Of a stretch of 64,000 nucleotides of DNA, positions 45,866 through 55,338 are shown in pieces; position 1 is the stretch's first letter; the number at the start of each line of letters is the position of its first letter. Made by a program: the position numbers and the translations under genes. Source of the DNA: Sphingopyxis alaskensis RB2256. Its GTDB lineage: Bacteria; Pseudomonadota; Alphaproteobacteria; Sphingomonadales; Sphingomonadaceae. The notes under the pieces were generated by a model. That model was given only the letters and a program-made list of their open reading frames with translations. It did not search any database and had not been told where the DNA came from. The DNA lies in assembly GCF_000013985.1 (NCBI RefSeq), contig NC_008048.1, forward strand, positions 1,054,001 through 1,118,000. The letters are read 5' to 3'.

Positions 45866-46215
45866 GGCTTGTCCGGGGCGAAAAGGTCGGTGGGGGCAGG
45901 GGGAATGTCGTTGACCGGTGCCGTGGCCGAGGGCGCGGGCGCCGGTTCGACGGGGCGGTGCGCGAGCGCGCGCAGGTCGGCGGCCTGCCGCTCGATGGCG
46001 TCGAGGCGGCGTTTCAGCGACCAGCGTGTCGTGCGCAGCGCAATCCACATCGGCACCGCGCCGATCAGGAAGGCGGCGAGGATGACGACGGGCAGCTTGG
46101 TCTCCGCCTCCCAGCCCGGCCAGATCGTCACGGTGACAACCTGCCAGTTCGCCATCGCGAAGATGACCAGCACCGCGGTCAGCACCACCCAGATGATCGT
46201 TCGCAGGATGCCCAC
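45862..46215 (-). CDS. LapA-domain (DUF1049) membrane protein
   Basis: A 117-residue inner-membrane protein. Two hydrophobic helices (IIWVVLTAVLVIFAMANWQV and VVILAAFLIGAVPMWIAL) are followed by a basic, coiled-coil-prone stretch (RRLDAIERQAADLRAL) and a Pro-rich tail. The GTG start at 46215 follows GAGGGAG. LapA of E. coli helps regulate LpxC and lipopolysaccharide; the function here is inferred from the domain. It is translationally coupled to pyrF. Confidence 0.85.
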   Translation of the reverse strand: MGILRTIIWVVLTAVLVIFAMANWQVVTVTIWPGWEAETKLPVVILAAFLIGAVPMWIALRTTRWSLKRRLDAIERQAADLRALAHRPVEPAPAPSATAPVNDIPPAPTDLFAPDKP

Positions 46216-46282
46216 GTCGTCTTCTCCCTCGTCGGTCCGGCGCGGACAGTATGACAGATTGCGCGGCGATTCCACCCTGTCG

Positions 46283-47599
46283 CTAGGCGGCGCCGAACAC
46301 CCGGTCGAAGATCGTGTCCACATGCTTCATATGATAGTCGAGGTCGAAAAGTTCCGTGAGTTGATCGGCCGACAGGCGCGCGGTGACGTCGGCGTCGGAC
46401 TTGAGCAGTTCGAGCAGCGAGAGCTGGCCGTCGCTTTCCCATACTTTCATCGCGTTGCGCTGGACGAGCGCATAGCTGTCTTCGCGGCTGGCGCCCGCCT
46501 GCGTCAGCGCCAGCAGCACCCGCTGCGAATGAACGAGCCCGCCCATGCGATCGAGATTTTTCTGCATCCGGTCGGGATAGACGAGCAGCTTGTCGATGAC
46601 CCCGGTGAGGCGCGCGAGCGCGAAGTCGAGCGTGATCGTCGCGTCGGGGCCGATGAAGCGTTCGACCGACGAATGGCTGATGTCGCGTTCGTGCCACAGC
46701 GCGACATTCTCCATCGCGGGCGTGACCGCGCTGCGCACCATGCGGGCAAGGCCGGTGAGGTTCTCGGTGAGCACGGGATTGCGCTTGTGCGGCATCGCCG
46801 ACGAACCTTTCTGGCCCGGCGAAAAATACTCTTCTGCCTCCAGCACTTCGGTGCGCTGAAGGTGGCGCACCTCGACCGCAAGCCGCTCGATCGACGAGGC
46901 GATCACGCCGAGCACCGCGAAGAACATCGCGTGACGGTCGCGCGGGATCACCTGCGTCGAGACGGGCTCGATCGACAGGCCCAGCTTGGCGGCGACATGC
47001 GCTTCGACGCGCGGATCGATATTGGCGAAGGTGCCGACCGCGCCGGAAATGGCACAGGTCGCGATTTCGGCGCGCGCCGTCTGGAGCCGCGCCTTGCAAC
47101 GCGAAAACTCGGCATAGGCTTCGGCCATCTTGAGCCCGAAGGTGACGGGCTCGGCGTGGATGCCGTGGCTGCGCCCGATCGTCGGGGTGAGCTTGTGCTC
47201 GAACGCGCGGCGCTTGATCGCGGCGAGCAGCGCCTCGAGGTCCGCGAGCAATATGTCGGCGGCCTGCGCCAGCTGGACCGCGAGGCAGGTGTCGAGCACG
47301 TCGGAGCTGGTCATGCCCTGGTGCATGAAGCGCGCTTCCTCGCCGACATTTTCGGCAACCCAGGTAAGGAAGGCGATGACGTCATGCTTGGTCACGGCCT
47401 CGATCGCGTCGATTGCAGCGACGTCGATCGCAGGCCTGGTCGCCCACCAGTCCCACAGCGCCTTTGCCGCCGATGGGGGCACGGTGCCGAGTTCGGCGAG
47501 CGCGTCGGTCGCGTGGGCTTCGATCTCGAACCAGATGGAGAAGCGATTCTCCGCCGACCAGATCGCCGTCATTTCCGGCCGTGCATAACGCGGAACCAT
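46283..47599 (-). CDS. purB: Adenylosuccinate lyase
   Basis: A 438-residue tetrameric lyase acting at two steps of purine synthesis. The fumarase/lyase signature SSAMPHKRNPVLTENL is present, with the catalytic His region TSSDVLDTCLAVQLA and RSHGIHAEPVTFG. ATG 47599 follows AAGGAA; an extension to 47764 is not supported. It is separated from the lapA-like gene by 67 bp. Confidence 0.97.
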   Translation of the reverse strand: MVPRYARPEMTAIWSAENRFSIWFEIEAHATDALAELGTVPPSAAKALWDWWATRPAIDVAAIDAIEAVTKHDVIAFLTWVAENVGEEARFMHQGMTSSDVLDTCLAVQLAQAADILLADLEALLAAIKRRAFEHKLTPTIGRSHGIHAEPVTFGLKMAEAYAEFSRCKARLQTARAEIATCAISGAVGTFANIDPRVEAHVAAKLGLSIEPVSTQVIPRDRHAMFFAVLGVIASSIERLAVEVRHLQRTEVLEAEEYFSPGQKGSSAMPHKRNPVLTENLTGLARMVRSAVTPAMENVALWHERDISHSSVERFIGPDATITLDFALARLTGVIDKLLVYPDRMQKNLDRMGGLVHSQRVLLALTQAGASREDSYALVQRNAMKVWESDGQLSLLELLKSDADVTARLSADQLTELFDLDYHMKHVDTIFDRVFGAA

Positions 47600-47796
47600 T
47601 GAATTTCCTTCCTTTTCTGGCGCCTTGTCGCGGATTCCCGGCGGAACCGCGACGGGGCGCCCCCTAGCAGGGACGGGGCGTTTCGCCAAATGCCGCGGCG
47701 CCGCAACTTTGGCGAAAAGCGGCGGGTTGCTTTCGTGCCCCATCATCAAGGCGACGGGCCACAAACCATCAACGTCGCCGTCAGAGGAGAATGATC

Positions 47797-48261
47797 GTGC
47801 TGAAACAATTTCTTTTGATCGGCGCCGCCGCCGTCAGTATCCCGGCGCTGGCGCAGACGACCCAGCCGACCGGCGATTCCGCCAACCCGCCGACGACCAT
47901 GGAACCGACCGCTCCCGCGCCCATGCCCGATACAACCGCTCCGGCTCCGGCTCCCGATGCCTCGACCCCGCCCGCCGCGAGCGAGGCGGCGCCTTCGGGA
48001 ACGGCGGCCACCCCGGCGCAGATCGCGCAGATCGTCGACAGGGAGTTCCCAACCTATGACGGGGACGGCAATGGCGACCTCAACGAAGCCGAATTCGCCG
48101 CGTGGATGAAAAAGCTGCGCGCCGCGACCGATCCGAGTGCCGATCCCGAATCGGCTGCGGTGAAGGCGTGGATCGGACAGGCCCACGCCGCCGCCGACGC
48201 CGACAGGTCGGGCGCGGTGAGCAAGGCCGAACTCACCGCCTTCCTGTCGCGCGGCAACTAA
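47797..48261 (+). CDS. Exported EF-hand protein
   Basis: A 154-residue protein with an N-terminal signal peptide (LKQFLLIGAAAVSIPALAQ), a Pro/Ala/Thr-rich linker, and two EF-hand-like loops near residues 88-100 (YDGDGNGDLNEAEF) and 132-144 (ADADRSGAVSKAEL). The GTG at 47797 is preferred: AGGAG is 7 nt upstream, while the ATG at 47791 is only 1 nt from it. Probably a periplasmic calcium-binding protein. Its partner is not evident. Confidence 0.83.
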   Translation: MLKQFLLIGAAAVSIPALAQTTQPTGDSANPPTTMEPTAPAPMPDTTAPAPAPDASTPPAASEAAPSGTAATPAQIAQIVDREFPTYDGDGNGDLNEAEFAAWMKKLRAATDPSADPESAAVKAWIGQAHAAADADRSGAVSKAELTAFLSRGN

Positions 48262-48293
48262 TTCCCTCGCGTGCCCGTGCTCACGCGCGAACG

Positions 48294-48323
48294 AGCAGCC
48301 GCCGGAGCGATCCGGCGGCTGCT
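48294..48323. terminator. Strong hairpin between EF-hand and radC genes
   Basis: A perfect 13-bp stem (AGCAGCCGCCGGA with its complement) and loop GCGA. There is only a weak T run (TTGGGG), so it could end both converging transcripts with help or act as a stabilising hairpin. Confidence 0.55.
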
Positions 48324-48413
48324 TTGGGGTGCTGTCGAGCCGCTGCCGATCGTCCGGGCGCGATGATGTCCCCGGCATGGACCAGACCCGCGAGGCGCTT
48401 CTCCGAGCGGGCT

Positions 48414-49097
48414 TCAGAGCAGGCCGAGGGCGCGGAAGCTGCGGTAATCCGATCCGGCGACGATGATATGGTCGTGCAGCACGATACCCAGCCGCGTTCC
48501 GGCCTCGGCAATCTCGCGCGTGACTGCGATGTCCTGTCGGCTGGGTTCGGGGCTGCCGCTTGGGTGGTTGTGGACGATGATGATCGCCGAAGCGCCAAGT
48601 TCGAGCGCGCGCCGGATCACTTCGCGCACATAGATGGCCGACTGGTCTATCGACCCCTCGCTCGCGAGCTCGTCGCGGATCAACATGTTGCGCGAGTTGA
48701 GATAGAGGATCCGCACCCGCTCGACGTCGATCGGCCCCATATCGGCGCGTAGCCAGTCGAGCAATGCGTCCCAGCTCGACAGCAGCGGCTTGTCGCGAAA
48801 CTCGCCTTTCAGAAGGCGCAGGCTGCTGGCCTGGACAATTTTGAGGGCGGCGATGCCGGTGTCGCCCAACCCGTCGACGCGGCGCAGCGATTCGGGGTCG
48901 GCGCTCACGAGCTGCGCCAGCGAACCGAACTCGCGCAGCAGCGCCTTGGCGAGCGGTTTGGTATCGCGGCGCGGAATGGCGAGCGCGAGGAGATATTCGA
49001 CCAGTTCATAGTCGGCGAGACCGTCGGCGTCTTCGAGCAAGCGCGATCGCAGCCGTGCGCGATGCCCAACGTGGTCCGGTGTCTCGCTGTCCCCCAT
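48414..49097 (-). CDS. radC: RadC-family JAB/MPN protein
   Basis: A 227-residue protein. The N-terminal helix-hairpin-helix region (ESLRRVDGLGDTGIAALKI) precedes the JAMM metal motif, with the Glu in ASEGSIDQ and HNHPSGSPEPSRQD. The family is historically called DNA-repair protein RadC, but its role is unsettled. ATG 49097 opens at MGDSETPDHVGH; the longer in-frame start at 49232 is not supported. Confidence 0.93.
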   Translation of the reverse strand: MGDSETPDHVGHRARLRSRLLEDADGLADYELVEYLLALAIPRRDTKPLAKALLREFGSLAQLVSADPESLRRVDGLGDTGIAALKIVQASSLRLLKGEFRDKPLLSSWDALLDWLRADMGPIDVERVRILYLNSRNMLIRDELASEGSIDQSAIYVREVIRRALELGASAIIIVHNHPSGSPEPSRQDIAVTREIAEAGTRLGIVLHDHIIVAGSDYRSFRALGLL

Positions 49098-49306
49098 CGA
49101 GCCGGGAATAACCGCCTTGTCCGGTGCACTCAACGGCAATAGGACGACAAGATGGCAAAGCGGACCAGTTTGCTGGAGCGAAACGCGATTTCCGGCGTTG
49201 TTGTCCTGCGCGGGGTGGGGCCGAGGGACCATATGTCGTACGCCATGACGTCATTCGACGCCTTTTCGATCCGGCAGCAGGTGCCCGCCTTTTCACGAGC
49301 GATGAC

Positions 49307-52300
49307 GTGACGGGGGGTGATTCGTCGACACGGCGTGGATGGCATCGCGGGAAACTGCTGTTCAGGAAGCGCTGGATGACAGCGGGTGCGGTGGCTGCGC
49401 TGGCGGCGGCAACATGGCTGGCGCGCGAGCCGATCGCGGACGAGTTCATTCGCAGCCAGCTTGAAAGCCGCGCCGTTCCCGCGCAATATCGCATCGACGC
49501 GATCGGTTTTCGCAGCGAAAGACTGTCGAACATCGTGATCGGCGATCCCGCACGCCCCGACCTGACCGCCGCAACGGTCGAGGTGCTGCTCGGCTATGGC
49601 CTGGCTGGCCCCTATGTGTCGGAGATCCGCGCCGAAGGCGTGCGCCTCCATGGTCGTTTTGTCGATGGCCGCCTGTCGTTCGGGGTGCTCGACAGGTTCC
49701 GCGACCCCGAAAGCACCGACCCCTTTGCCTTGCCCGACATGGCCGTGATCTTGCGCGACGCGCGCGCGCGTCGAGACGCCGTGGGGTGATGTCGGTGCGG
49801 CGCTGAACGGTTCGGGCAATCTGCGCGACAATTTTGCCGGCAGGCTCGCGCTCGTCGCTCCGGAGCTGTCTGCGGCGGGATGCAATGCGCGCGGGGTCAG
49901 CTTTTACGGCGATCTGCGCGTGCGCGACGTGCGCCCCACGCTGGTGGGGCCGCTGCGTGGGCAGTCGCTGGATTGTGGCGACGGGGCGCTGCGCGCCGAA
50001 TCGCCCGCGATTGCGCTCGACCTGTCGCTCTCGGAGGATTTGCAGGCCTGGCGCGGCAGCGCCGACGCGGGCATGGCCTCGCTCGCGGCCGCTTCGCTCC
50101 GCGCCGACCGGCTCGGCGTGCTGGCGCGCTTCAATGGCAGCGCGGTGCAAACCAGAATCGACCTCGATGCCGAAATGGCGCGGCTGCGCGGCCCCGATTT
50201 CGCCGCGGACAAGCTGCGGCTGGCGGTGAAGGGTAGCGTCGGCAGCGCCGCGCCGCGGTTCGACGGGACGGTCGATTTCGCGAACGCCCGCCTGAGCCTG
50301 TCGGCGCGGCGCGCGATCGCCGGCAGTTTGCGCGGCGCCAGAGATACGCCGCTGGGTCCGCTCGCGGCGAAGGCGGCGGTGGCGGTCGAGCGCGCGCTGG
50401 CGAGCGTGAACGGCGGCGCTGCGTTCCAGCTCGCGGGCGAAGGGCCATTGGCGCGCATCGACCTGATCGCGCCGCGCCTGACCAGCGCGAGCGGCGCGCG
50501 CTTTGTCGGCAGTGCCGACAGCCGCATCGGCTATCTCTATGCCGCCGAGCGGCCCGCGTGGCTTGCTGCGGGCGAATGGCGTCTCGGTGGCGGCGACCTG
50601 CCTTCGGGGACGCTCAATCTCGACCGGCGCGCCGACGGCACGCTTCAGGGCGAAGCGCGATTGGCTGCGTATGAAGCCGGCGACAGCCGACTGGCGCTGG
50701 ATCCGGTGCGCTTTTCGGGCGGTCCCGGCGGCGCTTTGCGCTTCGCCACGACGGCGCTGTTGTCAGGACCGCTTGGCGATGGCCGGGTTGAACGGCTGCG
50801 TGTGCCGCTCGCGGGGACGCTGGCGCCGACCGGTGCGTTCGCGCTCGATGGCGGGTGCCACCGCGTCGGCGCCGACCGGATCGAAGTCGGCGGCGTCCGG
50901 CTGGCGCGCAGTGTGCTCGACCTGTGCAGCCGTCCGGGCGCGCCCCTACTGAGCACCGGGCCGCAGGGGCTGCGCGGCGCGATTCGCGTACCGCGCATCG
51001 CATTCGCCGGAACGAGCGGCGAATCACCGCTTCGGATTGCGAGCGGTCCCGCGGCCATAGACCTGGCGACGCTGCGCTGGTCGCTCTCGGACGCCGATGT
51101 CCGGCTGGGCGAAGGTGAGAGCGTTACGCGCTTCACCGCCGAGCGTATCGCGGGACGCCCGGCGGGAGGGGCAATGGCGGGCGAGCTTTCGGGCGCAGCA
51201 GCAAAAATCGGTGCGGTTCCGCTCGACATGAGCGAGATCGCCGGGCAATGGCGCTGGGCGAATGGCGCGCTGACGCTGGATGGCGGCCTGACGCTGACCG
51301 ATGCCGCGGCGCCCGATGCGCGCTTCTATCCGCTGGTCAGCCGCGATGCGGCGCTGCGCTTTGCCGATGGTGCGATCGAGGCGACCGCGGGCTTTGCCGA
51401 ACGGACGACGGGGACCAGGATCCTCGACACCGTGATCCGTCACCGCTTCGCCGACGGTAGCGGCGCCGCCGACCTGACGATCGACGAACTGCGTTTCGAC
51501 GAGGCCTTCCAGCCCGATCAGCTCACCTATCTCGCCAAGGGCGTCGTCGCCAATGTGCAGGGATCGGTCGTTGGTGACGGCCGGATCGAGTGGGGCGCCG
51601 CGGGCGTCACCAGTCGCGGCACCTTTGCTACCGCCGGCGCCGACCTTGCCGCCGCTTTTGGTCCGGTGAAAGGGCTCACTGCGACGCTCAGCTTCGACGA
51701 CCTGATCGGCCTCCGCTCGGCGCCGCATCAGATTGCGCGGATCGATGAGGTCAACCCCGGCATCCCGGTGCGCGAAGGCGTGATCGAATATAGCTTGCTC
51801 GGTGACAATCGCGTGCGGATCGAGGGCGGCCGCTGGCCCTTTGCGGGCGGCGAACTGTTGCTCCATCCGACGACGCTGAACTTCGCCGCCGACCAGCCGC
51901 GACGGATGACCTTCGACGTCGTGGGCGTCGATGCGGCGGTGTTTCTGCAAAGCTTCGACTTCGAGAATATCAACGCAACGGGCAAGTTCGACGGTACGTT
52001 GCCGGTCGTGTTCGACGGGCTGGGTGGGCGGATCGTCGGCGGGCGGATCGACGCGCGCAAGGGCGGCGGTACGCTGGCCTATGTCGGCGAACTATCGAAC
52101 CGCAATCTCGGCACGATCGCCAATTTTGCCTTTGGTGCGCTGCGCAGCCTGAAATATGACGATCTGACGATCGTGCTCAACGGGGATCTCGACGGCGAAA
52201 TGGTGACCGATATCCGATTCGGCGGCGTAGGACAGGGGGAGGGCGCGACGCGCAATTTCCTGACCCGCCAGGTGGCCAAACTGCCGCTGGTCTTCAATGT

Positions 52301-52475
52301 GAAGATTACCGCGCCCTTCCGCCAGTTGCTTACATCTGCCAAGGGATTTTACGACCCGTCGTTGTTGATCGAACAGAATCTCCCCGCGCTGATGCGTGCG
52401 CAGGAAGAAGCCGAGGCCGCCGCGCGCCGCACCGCCGTTCCCGTTCAGCCCCCAGAAAGCGAGCCTGTGCAATGA
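49307..52475 (+). pseudogene. ydbH: YdbH-type AsmA-like protein with a frameshift near 49769
   Basis: The gene reads in one frame from about GTG 49307 (membrane helix MTAGAVAALAAATWLAREP) to a TGA at 49787-49789, and in another from about 49770 to 52475. The join falls in a CG-dinucleotide run (about 49758-49769): restoring one CG pair gives continuous ..ARVETPWGDVGAALNGSG... The intact product would be about 1,056 residues, one inner-membrane helix followed by a long beta-groove. YdbH, YhdP and TamB move phospholipid to the outer membrane in E. coli. ynbE and ydbL follow. It could be a real mutation, a phase-variable switch or a sequencing error. The true start could also be ATG 49376. Confidence 0.8.
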
Positions 52476-52684
52476 CATCGACCAAGACCGGAGCAAGGAG
52501 GCTGACCGTAACGTCGCGCTGTCTGGTGGTGATGGGGATGTCGACCCTTGCGGGCTGCGTCCAGATCGACACGCCCGACAAGCCGATCGAAATCAACCTG
52601 AATATCAACATCCGTCAGGAAGTGGTGTACAGGCTGGATGGCGATGCCAAGAAGCTCATCGAGCAGAATAGCGAGATATTCTGA
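52472..52684 (+). CDS. ynbE: YnbE-family outer-membrane lipoprotein
   Basis: A 70-residue lipoprotein with lipobox LAGC at Cys29. The conserved mature region is PIEINLNINIRQEVVYRLDG. In E. coli YnbE lies in the outer membrane and pairs with the end of YdbH. ATG 52472 overlaps the ydbH stop as ATGA and its TGA overlaps the ydbL ATG. The N-terminus before the hydrophobic stretch is longer than in E. coli. Confidence 0.9.
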   Translation: MTSTKTGARRLTVTSRCLVVMGMSTLAGCVQIDTPDKPIEINLNINIRQEVVYRLDGDAKKLIEQNSEIF

Positions 52685-53103
52685 TGACAGGAAAGCTTAT
52701 GATGCGTTTGAAAATGGGAAAGCCGACCGGTTGGGCGCTGGCCGCCGTTGCCGCGACCGCGGCGGTTGCGCTCGCCGTGCCGTCGGCGATGGCACAGCGC
52801 GACCCGGCCTATGCTGCGGCGCGCGCCGCGGGGCAGATCGGCGAACAGCCCGACGGCTATCTGGGTTTCGTCACCGCGCCGACGCCGGCGATCCGCGCGC
52901 TGGTGCAGGACATCAATATCAAGCGCAAGGCCGCCTATACCGAACGCGCCCAGGCGACGGGCAGCACGGTCGAGCAATTCGCCTTCACGAGCGGCTGCAA
53001 CCTCATCGCGAGCACCAGGCCCGGCGAAAAATACCAGACGCCCGGCGGCGTGTGGAAGACGCGGGATGAAGGCCCGCCCGAGCGCGACGCCCGCTGCCCA
53101 TAA
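52684..53103 (+). CDS. ydbL: YdbL-family DUF1318 periplasmic protein
   Basis: A 139-residue exported protein. The signal peptide (ALAAVAATAAVALAVPSAMA) precedes a DUF1318 domain with GQIGEQPDGYLGFV and INIKRKAAYTERAQATGS. In E. coli YdbL is a small periplasmic accessory of the YdbH-YnbE pair. It is last in this three-gene operon and is followed by a strong terminator. Confidence 0.9.
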   Translation: MTGKLMMRLKMGKPTGWALAAVAATAAVALAVPSAMAQRDPAYAAARAAGQIGEQPDGYLGFVTAPTPAIRALVQDINIKRKAAYTERAQATGSTVEQFAFTSGCNLIASTRPGEKYQTPGGVWKTRDEGPPERDARCP

Positions 53104-53141
53104 GGATTTGACGCATAACGGGGCCCTGCGGGGCCCTCCAG

Positions 53142-53175
53142 ATGCCGCCGCGCCCCTAAACGCGGCGGCATTTTT
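53142..53175 (+). terminator. Rho-independent terminator of the ydbH-ynbE-ydbL operon
   Basis: A perfect 11-bp stem ATGCCGCCGCG/CGCGGCGGCAT (53142-53152, 53161-53171) followed by five T. It separates this operon from the F0 genes. Confidence 0.93.
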
Positions 53176-53194
53176 GTGGGCATAAGCAGAAGCA

Positions 53195-53223
53195 TTGACT
53201 TAATGGGACGGCGTTCCTAAACG
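53195..53223 (+). promoter_or_regulatory. Candidate promoter of the F0 ATP synthase operon
   Basis: TTGACT (53195-53200) is a good -35 box; 17 bp later TAAACG (53218-53223) is a poor -10. A small hairpin (CCCGAA/TTCGGG, 53243-53256) followed by CCTTTTTT lies in the leader before atpI and could attenuate. Both calls are weak. Confidence 0.35.
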
Positions 53224-53315
53224 GGCCGCGCCTTAGGGGTACCCCGAATTTTCGGGCCTTTTTTCGCAGGCGGAATCGGGGCTTTCCGGTTTCGTTTCAG
53301 AAGGATGGCGAGGGA

Positions 53316-53636
53316 ATGACGGGCAAGGGCAGCGATCCGGAACTTGGCTCGGAGGATTCGCGCCTGGTCTCGCTCGAAGAGCGATTGGACCGGGCCGAAG
53401 CCGCAGAGGCAAAACGGACCGCAGTGAACGCCGGACCGGAATCCGATGCCAATTACCGGCTCGGCAACCGGGTGCTGGCGGAGCTGCTGGGCGGATTGAT
53501 CGGCGGCGGCTTGATCGGCTGGCTGATCGACCGGTTCGCTGGCACCGAACCCTGGGGGCTGTTGGGCATGTTGTTCATGGGGATCGTCGTGGCGTTCCGG
53601 AACATCATCCGCCTGACAACAACGCCCCGCAAATAG
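53316..53636 (+). CDS. atpI: ATP synthase subunit I (AtpI)
   Basis: A 106-residue protein. A charged, coiled-coil-like N-terminus (RLVSLEERLDRAEAAEAKR) is followed by two hydrophobic helices (ELLGGLIGGGLIGWLID and WGLLGMLFMGIVVAFRNI). AtpI assists c-ring assembly and is poorly conserved in sequence. It begins the F0 operon. AGGGA lies just before the ATG. Confidence 0.88.
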   Translation: MTGKGSDPELGSEDSRLVSLEERLDRAEAAEAKRTAVNAGPESDANYRLGNRVLAELLGGLIGGGLIGWLIDRFAGTEPWGLLGMLFMGIVVAFRNIIRLTTTPRK

Positions 53637-53704
53637 CGGGACGCAAAGGACATTATTGGCGGGACGGCCGGACGCGCCGCCCCGCATTGCGCGTGGAGTG
53701 AAGA

Positions 53705-54490
53705 GTGGCGGCGGAATCCGGCAAGATCGACCCGATGCACCAGTTCGAGGTGACCCCGCTCGGCGGCGGTTTCAACCTTGGCGGGCAAGAGGTTCTATTC
53801 ACCAACAGCGCGCTTTGGATGGTCGTTGCCGCGATCACGCTCGGCCTGTTCATGTGGGGCGGGATGCGCCGCCAGCTCGTCCCGGGCCGCTGGCAGGTCG
53901 CGGTCGAAGGCTTCACCGGCTTCATTTCGAGCATGATGATGGCGAATATCGGCACCGAAGGCCGCAAATATACGCCCTATGTCTTTTCGCTCTTCATGTT
54001 CATCCTCTTCTGCAACCTGCTCGGCATGTTGCCGCTGGGTGTGCTGGGGCTGCATCCCTTCACCGTCACCAGCCATATTGCGATTACCGGCGTCCTCGCC
54101 CTGATCAGCTTCGCGATCGTCCTTGTCGTCGGTTTCTGGCGCCATGGCCTCCATTTCTTCTCGCTCTTCGTGCCGCACGGCACGCCGCTGCCGATGATCC
54201 CGATCATCGCGCCGATCGAGTTCGTGTCCTTCATGGTCCGACCGTTCAGCCTCGGTCTGCGTCTGTTCGTCGCGATGACGGCGGGCCACGTGTTGCTGAA
54301 GGTGCTTTCGGGCTTTGTCATCAACGGTTTCAACGCTGAAACCCTGTGGCTCGGTTCGATCGTGTCGGTGCTCAGTTTCACGTTGATGATCGGCATCAGC
54401 GCGCTCGAACTGCTGGTCGCCGGCATTCAGGCCTATGTTTTCGCCCTGTTGACCTCGCTTTATATCAATGACGCGGTCAACCTCCACTAA
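53705..54490 (+). CDS. atpB: F0F1 ATP synthase subunit a
   Basis: A 261-residue membrane subunit with about five to six helices. The essential Arg that faces the c-ring is in FSLGLRLFVAMTAGH. The start is GTG 53705 (VAAESGKIDPMHQFEV). It forms the proton half-channels with the c-ring. F1 genes are not here, as in other alphaproteobacteria. Confidence 0.97.
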   Translation: MAAESGKIDPMHQFEVTPLGGGFNLGGQEVLFTNSALWMVVAAITLGLFMWGGMRRQLVPGRWQVAVEGFTGFISSMMMANIGTEGRKYTPYVFSLFMFILFCNLLGMLPLGVLGLHPFTVTSHIAITGVLALISFAIVLVVGFWRHGLHFFSLFVPHGTPLPMIPIIAPIEFVSFMVRPFSLGLRLFVAMTAGHVLLKVLSGFVINGFNAETLWLGSIVSVLSFTLMIGISALELLVAGIQAYVFALLTSLYINDAVNLH

Positions 54491-54530
54491 TCCCGTTTAT
54501 AACAAACGTTTATACCAAGGAGTTACGATA

Positions 54531-54758
54531 ATGGACGCAGAAGCAGCAAAGCTGATCGGTGCCGGTCTCGCCGCGATCGGTGCCGGCATGGCCGCCATCG
54601 GCGTGGGTAATGTGTTCGGCAGCTTTCTCGAAAGCGCGCTGCGCAACCCGGCCGCCGCCGACGGTCAGCAGGGCCGCCTGTTCATCGGCTTCGCCGCTGC
54701 CGAACTTCTCGGCCTGCTGGCGTTCGTCGTCGCGATGATCCTGCTCTTCGTCGTCTGA
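54531..54758 (+). CDS. atpE: F0F1 ATP synthase subunit c
   Basis: A 75-residue hairpin of two helices. The proton-carrying Glu58 is in FIGFAAAELLGLLAFVVA, and the inner helix has the glycine motif AAIGAGMAAIGVGN. The residues beside Glu58 fit a proton-type ring. ATG 54531 follows AAGGAG; an upstream in-frame start at 54468 overlaps atpB. Confidence 0.97.
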   Translation: MDAEAAKLIGAGLAAIGAGMAAIGVGNVFGSFLESALRNPAAADGQQGRLFIGFAAAELLGLLAFVVAMILLFVV

Positions 54759-54837
54759 TTTCGACGATCGGTGATGCCGGACCTTCGGGACCGGCGTTGC
54801 CGACAGCAGCTTTTCAAGTTTTCAAGGTTCGCCTTCC

Positions 54838-55338
54838 ATGCCCCAGATAGCCCAGCTCACCGCTGACAATTGGTATCTTGCCTCGCAGCTTTTCTGGCTG
54901 CTGGTCGTGTTCGCCGGCATTTACGTCGTAATCGGCCGCGGCATGTTGCCGAAGATCGAGGCGACGGTGGACGCGCGCGACCGCAAGGTTGCCGACGATC
55001 TGGCGGCGGCAAAAGCGGCGCATGCCGCTGCCGACAAGCTGGAGGAAAGTTATCGCCAGCAGGGCGAGGCAAGCCGCGCCGCCGCGCAGAAGGCGGTGGC
55101 CGAAGCCAGGGACAAGGCCGCGAAGGACGCCGAAAAGCGTTTGGCCCGGATCGATGCCGAACTCGCCGCCAAATTGTCGGCGGCCGAGGCTGACATCGCG
55201 GCAGCGCGCTCGTCGGCGATGGCGGAAATCGAATCAGTCGCAGCCGAAGCAGCGGGCGAACTCGTAGCCAAGCTGTCGGGCGTGAAAGTTGCTGCGGCGG
55301 ATGCCAAGGCGGCAGTTAAGGCGGTGCTTCATGGCTGA
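54838..55338 (+). CDS. atpF': F0F1 ATP synthase subunit b' (second b subunit)
   Basis: A 166-residue stator subunit. One N-terminal membrane helix (FWLLVVFAGIYVVIGRG) precedes a long Ala-rich coiled coil. Alphaproteobacteria carry two unlike b subunits; this one, with the ADNWYLASQLFWLLV start, is the b' form. It overlaps the next gene by 8 bp. Confidence 0.92.
   Translation: MPQIAQLTADNWYLASQLFWLLVVFAGIYVVIGRGMLPKIEATVDARDRKVADDLAAAKAAHAAADKLEESYRQQGEASRAAAQKAVAEARDKAAKDAEKRLARIDAELAAKLSAAEADIAAARSSAMAEIESVAAEAAGELVAKLSGVKVAAADAKAAVKAVLHG

Noticed and set aside
45131..47602. An 823-codon open frame on the plus strand
   Set aside because: It is antisense to pyrF, the LapA-like gene and purB, and its translation is Arg/Glu/His-rich without any domain.
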